A stretch of DNA of 64,000 nucleotides from Nocardioides sp. InS609-2 (GCF_023208195.1 NZ_CP060034.1:3224001-3288000); one strand, 5' to 3'; positions 53,584 through 62,824 are shown, counted from the stretch's first letter. The notes: generated by a model not told the origin, from the letters alone. Program-made: numbers and translations.

Positions 53584-53656
53584 GCCCCTTTAGCTCAGTC
53601 GGTAGAGCGTCTCCATGGTAAGGAGAAGGTCTACGGTTCGATTCCGTAAAGGGGCT
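53584..53656 (+). tRNA. tRNA-Thr (anticodon GGT)
   Basis: A 73-nt cloverleaf: acceptor GCCCCTT / AAGGGGC, D-arm GCTC-AGTCGGTA-GAGC, anticodon stem TCTCC / GGAGA with loop ATGGTAA, T-arm TACGG-TTCGATT-CCGTA, discriminator T. No genomic CCA. Confidence 0.96.
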
Positions 53657-53708
53657 CTGGGTTGGGGTCTCATCGGGTGACATACTCGGTGAGGCGCCCC
53701 GAACCGGT

Positions 53709-53782
53709 GGCGGGGTAGCTCAGGTGGTTAGAGCACACGGCTCATAATCGTGGTGTCGCGGGTTCGAGTCCCGCCCCCGCTA
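53709..53782 (+). tRNA. tRNA-Met (anticodon CAT), elongator type
   Basis: A 74-nt cloverleaf: acceptor GGCGGGG / CCCCGCT with a terminal G-U pair, D-arm GCTC...GAGC, anticodon loop CTCATAA, T-arm GCGGG-TTCGAGT-CCCGC, discriminator A. It lies in the conserved actinobacterial order tRNA-Thr, tRNA-Met, rpmG. Confidence 0.95.
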
Positions 53783-53852
53783 CTCAGACCGACGCAGCAC
53801 CCAGCCGGATCCCCGGCGCACAGCTTCACCCGTATTCGACGAAGGACAGCCC

Positions 53853-54023
53853 GTGGCCAGCAAGAGCTCTGACGTTCGCCCCAAGATCACGCTCGCGTGC
53901 GTGGACTGCAAGGAGCGCAACTACATCACCAAGAAGAACCGTCGGAACGACCCCGACCGCATGGAGATGAAGAAGTTCTGCCCGCGCTGCCGCACACACA
54001 CCGCGCACCGCGAGACCCGCTGA
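53853..54023 (+). CDS. rpmG: 50S ribosomal protein L33
   Basis: A 56-residue L33 of the zinc-binding type: Cys16 and Cys19 (ACVDCK), Cys43 and Cys46 (FCPRCR). [19 protein letters not shown] is characteristic. The GTG start has GAAGGA about nine bases upstream. The gene is too short for many automatic ORF filters. A very strong terminator follows. Confidence 0.96.
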   Translation: MASKSSDVRPKITLACVDCKERNYITKKNRRNDPDRMEMKKFCPRCRTHTAHRETR

Positions 54024-54045
54024 CACCAGCGCCCTCAGACACCGC

Positions 54046-54082
54046 CACAGGGCGGTCACCCCGACGGGGTGACCGCCCTGTG
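54046..54082 (+). terminator. Strong terminator after rpmG
   Basis: A perfect 17-bp stem (54046-54062 with 54066-54082) with a GAC loop. The globin -10 box starts six bases after it. Confidence 0.9.
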
Positions 54083-54087
54083 TCGTC

Positions 54088-54093
54088 TACCAT
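54088..54093 (+). promoter_or_regulatory. -10 box of a probable leaderless globin transcript
   Basis: TACCAT ends six bases before the globin ATG (54100), directly downstream of the rpmG terminator. Confidence 0.42.
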
Positions 54094-54099
54094 CATCAG

Positions 54100-54564
54100 A
54101 TGAGCGAGCCGCCTAGCCTCCACGCCTGGGCCGGGGGCGACGACGCGTTCGGGCGCCTGGTCGACGCCTTCTACGACCGAGTCGAGCACGACGACCTGCT
54201 CTCACCGCTCTTCCCGGGGGGTGTCTCGCAGGAGCACCGGTCGCACGTCACGACATGGTGGATCGAGGTGTTCGGCGGCCGGGCCGGCTACACCGACGAG
54301 CTGGGCGGCTACGGCCGGATGCTCGACCACCACCGTGGGCTCGCCATCAGGCTCGATCAGCGGCTCCGCTTCGCCACCACGATGTCCCTGGCGGCCGACG
54401 ACGCCGGCCTGCCCGACGACCCGGAGTTCCGCGCCGCGTTCGTCGGCTACGTCGAGTGGGGCACGCGTCTGGCGTTGTCCAACTCGCAGCCCGGCGCCGA
54501 GCCCGTCGAGCAGGCGCCGGTGCCACGCTGGGGCTGGGGTGTCGCCCCTCCCTACCAGCCCTGA
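54100..54564 (+). CDS. Truncated haemoglobin, group II type
   Basis: A 154-residue protein with a two-on-two globin fold. FGRLVDAFYDRVEHDDLLSP (helices A-B), HVTTWWIEVFGG, GGYGRMLDHHRGLAI (proximal histidine region) and FVGYVEWGTRLA (Trp G8 typical of group II) are seen. Such globins bind oxygen or nitric oxide. A Pro-rich tail follows (about 130-154). The transcript is probably leaderless. Confidence 0.9.
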   Translation: MSEPPSLHAWAGGDDAFGRLVDAFYDRVEHDDLLSPLFPGGVSQEHRSHVTTWWIEVFGGRAGYTDELGGYGRMLDHHRGLAIRLDQRLRFATTMSLAADDAGLPDDPEFRAAFVGYVEWGTRLALSNSQPGAEPVEQAPVPRWGWGVAPPYQP

Positions 54565-54573
54565 CCGGCGTAC

Positions 54574-54579
54574 TAGGGT
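54574..54579 (+). promoter_or_regulatory. -10 box of a probable leaderless hadA-like transcript
   Basis: TAGGGT ends six bases before the ATG at 54586. Confidence 0.42.
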
Positions 54580-54585
54580 CGGTCC

Positions 54586-54987
54586 ATGCCTGTCGACCAG
54601 TCCCTTGTCGGGCGCAGCTTCCCGCCCACGCCCGCCTTCGCGGTTACCGGAGAGGGCGTCGCCGCGTTCGTCGCCTCGACCGGCGGTGAGTACGCCGGCG
54701 GCCCCGCGCCCGCGACGTACCCGATCGTGCTCGCGTTCGACGCGATGAACGCCTTCTTCGAGGCCGAGCAGATCGAGCTGCACCGGATCATCCATGGCGA
54801 GCAGAAGTTCGCCTACGAGCGGGCGATCCGCCCCGGCGACGTGCTCACCGCGACGCTCACCGTCAGCACGTTGCGCCAGATCGCCGGCGCCGACATCATC
54901 GGCACCACCTCCGAGGTCACCGACGCCGACGGCGCGCTCGTCTGCACGACGAGCGCGACGCTGGTCCACCGAGGAGCCGACTCATGA
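54586..54987 (+). CDS. MaoC-like dehydratase subunit, HadA-like
   Basis: A 133-residue single hot-dog-fold protein without the catalytic hydratase motif, like HadA of mycobacteria, the structural partner in (3R)-hydroxyacyl-ACP dehydratase. LVGRSFPPTPAFAVTGEGVA and IIHGEQKFAYERAIRPGDVL are family segments. It overlaps the HadB-like gene by four bases (ATGA), so the two form one enzyme. The position after rpmG matches the mycobacterial rpmG2-hadA-hadB order. The substrate chain length is unknown. Confidence 0.88.
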   Translation: MPVDQSLVGRSFPPTPAFAVTGEGVAAFVASTGGEYAGGPAPATYPIVLAFDAMNAFFEAEQIELHRIIHGEQKFAYERAIRPGDVLTATLTVSTLRQIAGADIIGTTSEVTDADGALVCTTSATLVHRGADS

Positions 54988-55364
54988 GCGACCTCGCCAC
55001 CCAGACCTTCACCATCACCCGGGCCGACCTGGTCGGCTACGCCAACGCCAGCGGCGACCAGAACCCGATCCACCAGGACGACGACGTCGCCCGCCAGGTC
55101 GGTCTGCCCGGCGTCATCGCGCACGGCATGTACACCATGGCGCTGGCTGCCCGCGCGGTCCAGGAGTGGTTCCCGGGTGCCGAGGTCGTCAGCTTCGGCT
55201 GCAAGTTCACCCAGCCCGTCGTCGTACCCGAGGGCGACGGAGTCGACCTGGAGGTCGCCGGCGTCGTCACTGGCGAGACCGACGGGCTCACCTCGGTCAC
55301 CCTGACCGTGACGTGCGGAGGCGAGAGGGTCCTCGGCATGCCGAAGGCAGTAGTGCGTGCCTGA
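54984..55364 (+). CDS. MaoC-like dehydratase catalytic subunit, HadB-like
   Basis: A 126-residue hot-dog-fold hydratase with the active-site motif: YANASGDQNPIHQDDDVARQ (Asp and His dyad) and PGVIAHGMYTMALAARAV. With the HadA-like partner it should dehydrate 3-hydroxyacyl thioesters in fatty-acid elongation. The gene overlaps the GTG of murB at its 3' end. Confidence 0.9.
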   Translation: MSDLATQTFTITRADLVGYANASGDQNPIHQDDDVARQVGLPGVIAHGMYTMALAARAVQEWFPGAEVVSFGCKFTQPVVVPEGDGVDLEVAGVVTGETDGLTSVTLTVTCGGERVLGMPKAVVRA

Positions 55365-56400
55365 GCCGTCTGTACTGCTGCGGGACCACACGACCCTGCG
55401 GCTCGGCGGTCCTGCCGCCGACTACGTCGTGGCACTCGACGAGGCCACGCTCGTCGAGGCCGTCGCCTCGGCAGACGAAGCCGGCATCCCGGTGCTGGTG
55501 CTCGGCGGCGGCAGCAACCTGGTCGTCAGCGACGCCGGGTTCGACGGCCGGGTCGTGCAGGTCGCGACTCGCGGTGTCGACGACAACGACCCGGGAGAGG
55601 TGGCCTGCGGGGGAGTCGACGTCGTCGTCGCGGCGGGTGAGAGGTGGGACGACCTGGTCGCCATCGCCGTCGACCGCGGCTGGACCGGCATCGAGACCCT
55701 CAGCGGCATCCCCGGCTCGGTGGGCGCCACCCCGATCCAGAACGTCGGCGCCTACGGCCAGGAGGTCTCCCAGACCATTGCTCGCGTGCGCACCTTCGAC
55801 CGCCTCGACCGCTGTCACCGCAGCTTCGCCGCCACAGACTGCGGCTTCGGCTACCGGCACAGCCGCTTCAAGGCCGACCCCGGCCGCCACGTCGTGCTCG
55901 AGGTGACCTACCAGCTCCCGCGCGGCGACCTCGGTGCTCCCGTGGGGTACGCCGAACTGGCCAGGTCGCTCGGTGTCGAGGCCGGGCAGCGGGTGCCGCT
56001 CGCCGACGTCCGCTCCGCCGTACTCGCGCTGCGCGCCGGCAAGGGCATGGTCCTCGACGCTGCCGACCACGACACCTGGAGCGCCGGGTCGTTCTTCACC
56101 AACCCGTTCCTCTCCACAGAGCAGGCGGTCGGACTGCCCGATGACGCGCCGAGATGGCCCCAGCCCGACGGCACCGTCAAGTCGAGTGCCGCCTGGCTGA
56201 TCGAGCACGCCGGATTCGGAAAGGGCCATGCCGCCGGCCGGGTGAGCCTGTCGACCAAGCACACGCTGGCGCTGACCAACCGCGGCGGCGCCTCCGCCGA
56301 CGAGCTCATCGCCCTGGCCCGCGAGGTCCGCGACGGGGTCGAGTTGCGGTTCGGTGTGCGGCTCGTCAACGAGCCGGTGCTGGTCGGGCTGACGCTCTAG
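55357..56400 (+). CDS. murB: UDP-N-acetylenolpyruvoylglucosamine reductase
   Basis: A 347-residue FAD enzyme that makes UDP-N-acetylmuramate for peptidoglycan. FAD-binding blocks are HTTLRLGGPAADYVV, VLVLGGGSNLVVSD and SGIPGSVGATPIQNVGAYGQ; GYRHSRFK, GSFFTNPF (catalytic serine) and a late conserved glutamate in LVNEPVLVG are present. The GTG start overlaps the HadB-like stop by eight bases. It is the last gene of the HadA-HadB-murB operon and converges on a DUF4190 gene. Confidence 0.95.
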   Translation: MPEPSVLLRDHTTLRLGGPAADYVVALDEATLVEAVASADEAGIPVLVLGGGSNLVVSDAGFDGRVVQVATRGVDDNDPGEVACGGVDVVVAAGERWDDLVAIAVDRGWTGIETLSGIPGSVGATPIQNVGAYGQEVSQTIARVRTFDRLDRCHRSFAATDCGFGYRHSRFKADPGRHVVLEVTYQLPRGDLGAPVGYAELARSLGVEAGQRVPLADVRSAVLALRAGKGMVLDAADHDTWSAGSFFTNPFLSTEQAVGLPDDAPRWPQPDGTVKSSAAWLIEHAGFGKGHAAGRVSLSTKHTLALTNRGGASADELIALAREVRDGVELRFGVRLVNEPVLVGLTL

Positions 56401-56417
56401 GTGGTGACGGATACGCC

Positions 56418-56444
56418 GTCCCGGACGACTCGAACCGTCGGGAC
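56418..56444. terminator. Hairpin between murB and the DUF4190 gene
   Basis: GTCCCG(G)ACG pairs with CGTCGGGAC around an 8-nt loop (one bulged G), in the 44-bp gap between convergent genes. Confidence 0.5.
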
Positions 56445-57047
56445 CTAGAAGTTCTCGTTGAACGAGGAGGGGTCGCTCGGGGAGACGGGGCCCTGGTCGA
56501 ACGACGAGTCGGACCATGTCGCCAGGCTGACGATCAGCACGGTCAGCGCGACCAGGCCCAGCACCAGCAGCACGGTGCCGATGATGCCCATGATCTGGCC
56601 GCCCTTGGCCTTGTCGCGGCCGGAGTAGGTGCCGGGACTGGCGTCGATCTCGCGGACCGCCTTGCGGCCCATCGCCCAGGCGAAGGGCGAGAGCACCAGG
56701 GTGATGCCGCCGCAGAACATGATGCCGGCGAGCCCGATGATGCCGAGCACCAGGGCGGTCGTCGAGGAGGGGTGCGGCTGGCCGGCGACGCCGCCGCCGT
56801 ACGCGTAACCGGGCTGTCCGTAGGGCTGCTGACCGTAGCCCTGCTGCCCGTAGCCCTGCTGCCCGTAGCCCGGCTGCCCGTAGCCCGGCTGCCCCGGGGC
56901 GGGCTGACCGTAGGTGCCCGGCTGCGGGTACGGCGAGGTCTGCTCGTAGGGGTTCGGTTGCGGCGTGGGCTGTGCCGGCTGGCCCGCGTCCTGGTTCTGC
57001 CGGAGGTAGTCCTCGGGCAGGTTCTTGGGCTCATCAGGTGGCGTCAC
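56445..57047 (-). CDS. DUF4190-type membrane protein with GYGQ repeats
   Basis: A 200-residue protein. The N-terminal half is disordered and repetitive, rich in Pro, Gln, Gly and Tyr: GQPGYGQPGYGQQGYGQQGY is a run of five-residue repeats (about residues 52-80). Two transmembrane helices follow (about 94-120 and 150-172), with ALVLGIIGLAGIMFCGGITL and GMGRKAV-like AMGRKAVREID between them, as in DUF4190. Such proteins are common in actinobacteria with no known function. The GTG overlaps the adenosine deaminase stop (GTGA). Repeat number is probably variable. Confidence 0.82.
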   Translation of the reverse strand: MTPPDEPKNLPEDYLRQNQDAGQPAQPTPQPNPYEQTSPYPQPGTYGQPAPGQPGYGQPGYGQQGYGQQGYGQQPYGQPGYAYGGGVAGQPHPSSTTALVLGIIGLAGIMFCGGITLVLSPFAWAMGRKAVREIDASPGTYSGRDKAKGGQIMGIIGTVLLVLGLVALTVLIVSLATWSDSSFDQGPVSPSDPSSFNENF

Positions 57048-58072
57048 GCGCCCATCCTCTCAGGAGAGTCCAGCCATGTCCCGATGTCGGCCAAGGCATC
57101 GCCTACGACGTCCTCGGGCGCGCACGAGGCCTGGAACGACATCCGGGCGAGCTCGGCCAGCTGCCCGTCGCTGAGTCCGTGGGCGGCGCGCATCGTGGCG
57201 TACTGCCCGGCCAGCCGGGAGCCGAACAGCAACGGGTCGTCGGCACCCAGCGCGACGGTGGCACCGGCGGCGAGCAGCTCGGGCAGCGGCACCGACGTCA
57301 GGTCGGAGTAGACCCCGAGCGCCACGTTCGACACCGGGCAGACCTCGAGCGCGACCCCGCTGTCGACGATGCGCATCAGCAGGTCGGGGTCCTCGGCGGC
57401 GCGTACGCCGTGGCCCAGCCGGCCCGCGTGCAGCTGGTCGAGGCACACCGCGATGTGGTCGGGGCCGAGCAGCTCGCCACCGTGGGGCGCGAGCAGGAGC
57501 CCGGCCCGCTCGGCGATCCTGAAGGCGCCGGCGAACTCCGAGGTGCGGCCCCGGCGCTCGTCGTTGGAGAGGCCGAACCCGACCACGCCCCGGCCGGCGT
57601 ACTGCGCCGCCAGCCGGGCCAGGATCCGGGCGTCGAGCGGATGCCGGGTGCGGTTGGCGGCGATGACCACGGCCATCCCGAGCCCGGTCGCCCGCGAGGC
57701 CTCGTCGACGGCGTCGAGCACGAGGTCGGTGAACGCCGTGATGCCGCCGAACTTCGCGGCGTACCCACTCGGGTCGACCTGGATCTCCAGCCACCGGCCC
57801 CCGTCGAGGACGTCGTCCTCGGCGGCCTCCCGGACCAGCCGGCGTACGTCGTCCTCGGTGCGCAGCACCGACCGGGCCACGTCGTAGAGCCGCTGGAAGC
57901 GGAACCAGCCCTTCTCGTCGGCCGCCGACAGCAGCGGCGGCCAGTCCTCCACGAGTGACTCGGGCAGGTGGATGCCGTCGCGCTCGGCCAGCTCGAGCAG
58001 GGTCGCGTGCCGCATCGAGCCGGTGAAGTGCAGGTGCAGGTGCGCCTTCGGCAGCGTGCGTACGTCGCGCAC
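57044..58072 (-). CDS. add: Adenosine deaminase family protein
   Basis: A 342-residue amidohydrolase that converts adenosine (or a related purine) to inosine. The zinc motif is HLHLHFTGSMR near residue 11 (His13 and His15). LQIDPSGYA-like EIQVDPSGYAA, LLLAPHGGELLGPDH, RLGHGVRAAEDPDL and TVALGADDPLLFGSRL hold the other zinc and catalytic residues. The start is GTG, 4 bp after the stop of the aminotransferase gene, so they share a transcript. The specificity (adenosine or adenine or another purine) cannot be fixed by motif. Confidence 0.88.
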   Translation of the reverse strand: MRDVRTLPKAHLHLHFTGSMRHATLLELAERDGIHLPESLVEDWPPLLSAADEKGWFRFQRLYDVARSVLRTEDDVRRLVREAAEDDVLDGGRWLEIQVDPSGYAAKFGGITAFTDLVLDAVDEASRATGLGMAVVIAANRTRHPLDARILARLAAQYAGRGVVGFGLSNDERRGRTSEFAGAFRIAERAGLLLAPHGGELLGPDHIAVCLDQLHAGRLGHGVRAAEDPDLLMRIVDSGVALEVCPVSNVALGVYSDLTSVPLPELLAAGATVALGADDPLLFGSRLAGQYATMRAAHGLSDGQLAELARMSFQASCAPEDVVGDALADIGTWLDSPERMGA

Positions 58073-58076
58073 CAGC

Positions 58077-59303
58077 TCAGGCGAACAGCTTCTGGAGCCG
58101 GCTCACGCCTTCGACCAGGTCGTCATCACCGAGGGCGTAGGACAGCCGCAGGTAGCCGGGCGACCCGAACGCCTCACCCGGCACCACCGCCACCTCGGCC
58201 GTGTCGAGGATGTATTCAGCCAGCTCGGCCGAGGTCTCGACCTGCTTGCCGGCGTACTCCTTGCCGAGCAGACCCTTGACCTGCGGGTAGGCGTAGAACG
58301 CGCCGCCGGGCATCGGGCAGACGACGCCGTCGATCTCGTTGAGCATCGACACGATCGTGTGCCGGCGCCGGTCGAAGGCGGTCTTCATCTCCTCGACCGC
58401 CGAGAGGTCACCCGACACCGCGGCGAGGGCCGCCCGCTGGGAGACGTTGGAGACGTTCGAGGTGGCGTGCGACTGGAGGTTGGTCGCGGCCTTGACGAGG
58501 TCCTTCGGGCCGATCATCCAGCCGACCCGCCAGCCGGTCATCGCGTAGGTCTTGGCGACACCGTTGACGACCACGCAGTTGTCGGCCAGGAACGGGCACA
58601 GCACGGGCATCGAGCCGGTGTCGGCGCCGTCGTACACGAGGTGCTCGTAGATTTCGTCGGTCAGCACCCAGAGGTTGTGGTCCTCGACCCACTGGCCGAT
58701 GGCCCTGATCTCGTCGGAGGTGTAGACGGCGCCGGTCGGGTTCGACGGCGACACGAACAGCAGCACCTTGCTCTTGTCGGTGCGCGCCGCCTCGAGCTGG
58801 TCGACGGTGACCTTGTAGTCCTGCGTCTCGTCGGCGAGCACCTCGACCGGTACGCCGCCGGCCAGCTGGATCGCCTCGGGGTACGTCGTCCAGTACGGCG
58901 CGGGGACGATCACCTCGTCACCGGGGTCGATCATCGCCGCGAACGCCGCGTAGATGGCCTGCTTGCCGCCGTTGGTGACCAGCACCTGAGCCGGCTCGAC
59001 GGCGTAGCCGCTGTCGCGCAGCGTCTTCTCGACGATCGCCTTCTTGAGCTCGGGCAGCCCGCCGGCCGGGGTGTAGCGGTGGTTCTTGGGGTCGCGGCAC
59101 GCGTCGACGGCAGCTTCGACGACGTAGCCGGGGGTCGGGAAGTCGGGCTCGCCGGCGCCGAAGCCGATGACCGGGCGGCCCTCGGCCTTGAGCGCCTTCG
59201 CCTTCGCGTCCACCTTGAGCGTCGCTGACTCGGCGATCGCGCCGATGCGCGCGGAGACGCGACGGTCGCGGGGGTTGGCGGGGCTGGAGGGCGTCTGGCT
59301 CAT
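58077..59303 (-). CDS. aspC: Pyridoxal-phosphate aminotransferase, probably aspartate aminotransferase
   Basis: A 408-residue class I aminotransferase. The substrate arginine region, [52 protein letters not shown], and the PLP-lysine site [16 protein letters not shown] are present. The closest match by pattern is the bacterial type Ib aspartate aminotransferase. ATG 59303 follows TAGGAT by seven bases, again a leaderless spacing; in-frame codons upstream lack family similarity. Confidence 0.92.
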   Translation of the reverse strand: MSQTPSSPANPRDRRVSARIGAIAESATLKVDAKAKALKAEGRPVIGFGAGEPDFPTPGYVVEAAVDACRDPKNHRYTPAGGLPELKKAIVEKTLRDSGYAVEPAQVLVTNGGKQAIYAAFAAMIDPGDEVIVPAPYWTTYPEAIQLAGGVPVEVLADETQDYKVTVDQLEAARTDKSKVLLFVSPSNPTGAVYTSDEIRAIGQWVEDHNLWVLTDEIYEHLVYDGADTGSMPVLCPFLADNCVVVNGVAKTYAMTGWRVGWMIGPKDLVKAATNLQSHATSNVSNVSQRAALAAVSGDLSAVEEMKTAFDRRRHTIVSMLNEIDGVVCPMPGGAFYAYPQVKGLLGKEYAGKQVETSAELAEYILDTAEVAVVPGEAFGSPGYLRLSYALGDDDLVEGVSRLQKLFA

Positions 59304-59469
59304 GCCGACCATCCTAGGAGGGTGCGGCCGGCGGCGCCCGGCCCGACCACGCCGGTTCGACTCTCCTCCAGCCCCCCGGTAGAGTCCTCCTCGGTGGTTT
59401 CCCCCCAATGCTTCGCGCTGCCCTCTTCCTTGTGGAGATTCGGGTGCTCGAGGCCGGGAGAGTCATCGG

Positions 59470-59542
59470 AGGGCACTAGCTCAACTGGTAGAGCATCGGT
59501 CTCCAAAACCGAAGGTTGGGGGTTCAAGTCCCTCGTGCCCTG
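59470..59542 (+). tRNA. tRNA-Trp (anticodon CCA)
   Basis: A 73-nt cloverleaf: acceptor AGGGCAC / GTGCCCT, D-arm GCTC-AACTGGTA-GAGC, anticodon loop CTCCAAA, T-arm TGGGG-TTCAAGT-CCCTC, discriminator G. No genomic CCA. It precedes secE-nusG, the usual order in actinobacteria. Confidence 0.97.
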
Positions 59543-59582
59543 CAGTGGATTGGTCAACGCATCAACCTGAGAGGTCGGAAAC

Positions 59583-59822
59583 GTGTCGGAGAGCAGCGCA
59601 GTCCCCAAGCCACGTGGTGGCAAGGACGCCGAGCGCACGAGCCCGGCCACCTTCTACCGCCAGGTGGTCGCTGAGCTCCGCAAGGTCGTCTGGCCGACCC
59701 AGGAACAGCTGATCACGTACTTCATCGTGGTCATGGTGTTCGTGGTCGTGATGATGTCGCTCGTCTCGGTCCTCGACCTGGCGTTCGGCAAGTTGATCTT
59801 CGCGCTGTTCGCCGGCAACTAG
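59583..59822 (+). CDS. secE: Preprotein translocase subunit SecE
   Basis: A 79-residue SecE with one transmembrane helix ([20 protein letters not shown], about 44-63) and the conserved amphipathic segment [20 protein letters not shown]. It clamps SecY in the plasma membrane. The GTG start is 40 bp after tRNA-Trp. The stop overlaps a possible early GTG of nusG. Confidence 0.95.
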   Translation: MSESSAVPKPRGGKDAERTSPATFYRQVVAELRKVVWPTQEQLITYFIVVMVFVVVMMSLVSVLDLAFGKLIFALFAGN

Positions 59823-59872
59823 TGAACCCAGCCCAGAGCCATCCAGTCGATAGTCAGGTCGAGAGTCAACCA

Positions 59873-60757
59873 ATGACGGAGCAACACGTGTCGGAGCAGA
59901 ACGAGCCGGTCGAGGAGATCGTTGACGCAGGCGTCGAGCCTGCCGAGATCACCGAGCAGACCGACGAGGAGCCGACGGCCGCCGAGGCGACCGAGGCCGA
60001 GAGCACGGACACCGAGAGCGCGGACGTCGAGGCCGAGAGCACCGACACCGAGCCCACCGACGAGGCGTCTGACGAGGCCACCGAGGACGACGACGCCGAG
60101 GACGCCGACGACGCCGAGGCCACCGAGGACGACGGCCCGCTCGAGGCCTTCCGTCGCGAGCTGTGGGCCAAGCCGGGCGAGTGGTTCGTCGTACACACCT
60201 ACTCCGGCATGGAGAAGCGGGTGAAGCAGAACCTCGAGAACCGCATCCAGGCCCTCGACATGGTCGACTACATCCACGAGATCGTCGTCCCGACCGAAGA
60301 GGTCGCCGAGATCAAGAACGGCCAGCGCAAGATGGTCACCCGCACCGTCCTGCCCGGCTACGTCCTGGTCCGGATGGACCTCACCGACGAGTCCTGGTCG
60401 GCCGTGCGTCACACGCCGTCCGTCACCGGCTTCGTCGGTCACAGCCACCACCCGGTGCCGCTGTCGATGAGCGAGGTCGAGGACATGCTCGCCCCGGCCG
60501 CGGTCGCGGACGCGGAGGCAGCCGCAGAGGCCGCATCCGGCAGCCCGGCCGGCTCCACCGCCGCGTCGCGCAAGCCGGTCGAGGTCGCCGACTTCGACGT
60601 CTCCGACTCGGTGATGGTCGTCGACGGCCCGTTCGCCACGCTCCACGCCACGATCACCGAGATCAACGCGGAGTCCCAGAGGGTCAAGGCCCTCGTCGAG
60701 ATCTTCGGCCGGGAGACCCCGGTCGAGCTGAGCTTCAACCAGATTCAAAAGGTCTGA
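59873..60757 (+). CDS. nusG: Transcription termination/antitermination factor NusG
   Basis: A 294-residue NusG from ATG 59873. Residues about 1-90 form a strongly acidic extension of Glu, Asp and Thr repeats (for example [20 protein letters not shown]). The NGN domain follows ([32 protein letters not shown]) and the KOW domain at the end ([20 protein letters not shown]). An Ala-rich linker separates NGN from KOW. GTG 59822 (overlapping the secE stop) and GTG 59888 (GGAG upstream) are alternative starts. Confidence 0.93.
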   Translation: MTEQHVSEQNEPVEEIVDAGVEPAEITEQTDEEPTAAEATEAESTDTESADVEAESTDTEPTDEASDEATEDDDAEDADDAEATEDDGPLEAFRRELWAKPGEWFVVHTYSGMEKRVKQNLENRIQALDMVDYIHEIVVPTEEVAEIKNGQRKMVTRTVLPGYVLVRMDLTDESWSAVRHTPSVTGFVGHSHHPVPLSMSEVEDMLAPAAVADAEAAAEAASGSPAGSTAASRKPVEVADFDVSDSVMVVDGPFATLHATITEINAESQRVKALVEIFGRETPVELSFNQIQKV

Positions 60758-60916
60758 GCGGACGGGCTTGCTCCGGCCGGTCAACTGGGCTTTGAGGTCG
60801 ACACGTCTCGAAACCCAGTAAGAGGACCAGCAACACCCGCACCAAGCAAGACCCAGTAGAAGAAGTGGCAGGAGGAACCCCCTCCGTCATGACCACGAAA
60901 GAGAGAAATTAGAGAG

Positions 60917-61348
60917 ATGCCTCCCAAGAAGAAGAAGATCGCTGCCCTCGTCAAGGTGCAGCTGCAGGCTGGCGCAGCAACTCCGGCTCCGCCGGTGGGT
61001 ACCGCACTCGGTCCCCACGGCGTGAACATCATGGACTTCTGCAAGGCCTACAACGCGCAGACCGAGTCGATGCGTGGCAACGTCATCCCCGTCGAGATCA
61101 CCATCTACGAGGACCGTTCCTTCACGTTCATCACCAAGACCCCGCCGGCCGCGGAGCTCATCAAGAAGGCCGCCGGTCTGAAGAAGGGCTCGGGCACGCC
61201 GCACACCGAGAAGGTCGGCAAGCTGACCAAGGAGCAGGTGCGCGAGATCGCCGCCACCAAGCTGCCCGACCTCAACGCCAACGACATCGATGCCGCGATG
61301 AAGATCGTCGAGGGGACCGCCCGCTCCATGGGCGTCACCACCAACTGA
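60917..61348 (+). CDS. rplK: 50S ribosomal protein L11
   Basis: A 143-residue L11 with the N-terminal [20 protein letters not shown] and the RNA-binding C-terminus ([20 protein letters not shown]). It binds the GTPase-associated region of 23S rRNA. AGAGAG lies before the ATG. The preceding 159 bp after nusG form an untranslated leader with no clear motif. It is followed by rplA. Confidence 0.97.
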   Translation: MPPKKKKIAALVKVQLQAGAATPAPPVGTALGPHGVNIMDFCKAYNAQTESMRGNVIPVEITIYEDRSFTFITKTPPAAELIKKAAGLKKGSGTPHTEKVGKLTKEQVREIAATKLPDLNANDIDAAMKIVEGTARSMGVTTN

Positions 61349-61429
61349 TCTCCCTCGCATACCCGCGACACACCTGTGGCAGAGCCGCGCTGGCTCACCT
61401 GACCACACCTTCGTAGAGAGAAGAACACC

Positions 61430-62152
61430 ATGCAGCGCAGCAAGACCTACCGCGCAGCGGCAGAGCAGTTCGACCAGGACGAGCTCTACTCCCCGCTGTC
61501 CGCGATCAAGTTCGCCAAGGGCGGCAGCAAGAAGAAGTTCGATGAGAGCGTCGACGTCGTCATGCGCCTCGGCGTGGACCCGCGCAAGGCCGACCAGATG
61601 GTCCGCGGCACCGTCATCCTCCCGCACGGCACCGGCAAGACCGCACGCGTCCTCGTGTTCGCGAACGCCGAGAAGGCCGACGCTGCCCGTGAGGCCGGCG
61701 CCGACTTCGTCGGTGGCGACGAGCTGATCGAGAAGGTCAACGGCGGCTGGCTCGACTTCGACGCCGTCGTCGCGACCCCCGACATGATGGGCAAGGTCGG
61801 TCGCCTCGGCCGCGTGCTCGGCCCGCGCAGCCTGATGCCGAACCCGAAGACCGGCACCGTGACGCCCGACGTCGCGAAGGCCGTCTCCGACATCAAGGGC
61901 GGCAAGATCGAGTTCCGCGTCGACCGGCACGCCAACCTGCACTTCATCATCGGCAAGGCCTCGTTCTCCGAGGTCCAGCTCGCCGAGAACTACGCCACGG
62001 CCCTCGAAGAGGTGCTCCGTCTCAAGCCGGTCAGCTCCAAGGGCCGCTACATCAAGAAGGTCACCGTCTCGACCACCATGGGCCCCGGCGTCCAGGTCGA
62101 CCCCAACCGCACCAAGAACGTTGCGGGCGAGGACGACGCTCCTCAGGCCTGA
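61430..62152 (+). CDS. rplA: 50S ribosomal protein L1
   Basis: A 240-residue L1. Conserved blocks are [60 protein letters not shown] and [20 protein letters not shown]1 binds 23S rRNA and often represses its own operon. GAGAGAAG precedes the ATG. A strong terminator follows, so rplJ-rplL is not in this transcript. Confidence 0.97.
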   Translation: MQRSKTYRAAAEQFDQDELYSPLSAIKFAKGGSKKKFDESVDVVMRLGVDPRKADQMVRGTVILPHGTGKTARVLVFANAEKADAAREAGADFVGGDELIEKVNGGWLDFDAVVATPDMMGKVGRLGRVLGPRSLMPNPKTGTVTPDVAKAVSDIKGGKIEFRVDRHANLHFIIGKASFSEVQLAENYATALEEVLRLKPVSSKGRYIKKVTVSTTMGPGVQVDPNRTKNVAGEDDAPQA

Positions 62153-62167
62153 CGCAAAGGCAAAGGC

Positions 62168-62200
62168 AAGGGCCCGGTCACCTCGCGGTGGCCGGGCCTT
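62168..62200 (+). terminator. Terminator after rplA
   Basis: Stem AAGGGCCCGGTCACC / GGTGGCCGGGCCTT (one bulge, one G-U) with a TCGC loop, 15 bp after the rplA stop. Confidence 0.85.
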
Positions 62201-62218
62201 CGCCATTGCGGTGAGGCC

Positions 62219-62824
62219 TCAGGCCTCCACGGTCGGCAGCTCCGCGGTCAGCAGCGCATCGCCCGCACGTCGTACGACGATCTGGCGTACGTCGCGGCGC
62301 AGCGTGGCGGCATTGAACCGGCACACCATCAGCACGCCGTCGACCGCCAGCAGCGAACCCGCCGGCACCTCGTCACCCTGGGCAGTCAGGTAGACCACGT
62401 CGAAGCTCCGGGCAGCCTCCAGCCCTTCGACGTCGAGCAGCAGCTCGGTGCCCCAGGTGTGGTTGATCAGCCCGGCCTTGGTCGTGACCGAAGCGGGTCC
62501 GGTGAAGGAGATGGCCTCGACCACAGGCCCCTCCGGCTCTGCGGACTCCTCGTCGACCAGGCTGCGGGTGGCGTAGCCGGCGATGCCTGCAATGCCTGCG
62601 GCGATGCCGCCGGTGAGGAGCAGGCGGCGGACGGGGCCCCGCATCGGCACCACCGTCTCGTCGTCCGCCGGGTCGTACATCCGCTCCGCAGCCGCGCGCA
62701 GGGCAGCAACGCGGTCGGGCGGGGGGGTGCGGTCAGGATCGTGTCCCATGCTGTCTCCCAGGGCCGCGAGGACCTCGTCCTCGTCGTCCCAGTCGGGCCC
62801 CGGACGGCGGGTGTCGTCCGTCAT
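62219..62824 (-). CDS. Putative anti-sigma factor, single-pass membrane protein
   Basis: A 201-residue protein. An acidic N-terminal cytosolic part (about 1-65) is followed by one transmembrane segment (RLLLTGGIAAGIAGIAGYAT, about 67-86) and an extracytoplasmic beta-rich domain (about 100-200). No ZAS zinc motif is visible. It overlaps the sigma-factor gene upstream by four bases. Position and topology suggest an anti-sigma factor; the sequence alone does not prove it. Confidence 0.7.
   Translation of the reverse strand: MTDDTRRPGPDWDDEDEVLAALGDSMGHDPDRTPPPDRVAALRAAAERMYDPADDETVVPMRGPVRRLLLTGGIAAGIAGIAGYATRSLVDEESAEPEGPVVEAISFTGPASVTTKAGLINHTWGTELLLDVEGLEAARSFDVVYLTAQGDEVPAGSLLAVDGVLMVCRFNAATLRRDVRQIVVRRAGDALLTAELPTVEA

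Noticed and set aside
56800..56900. Repetitive DNA in the DUF4190 gene considered as an intergenic repeat
   Set aside because: It is in frame and encodes GYGQ-type protein repeats.
60758..60916. A ribosomal-protein leader regulatory structure before rplK
   Set aside because: No convincing L1- or L11-binding mimic or strong hairpin could be seen by eye.
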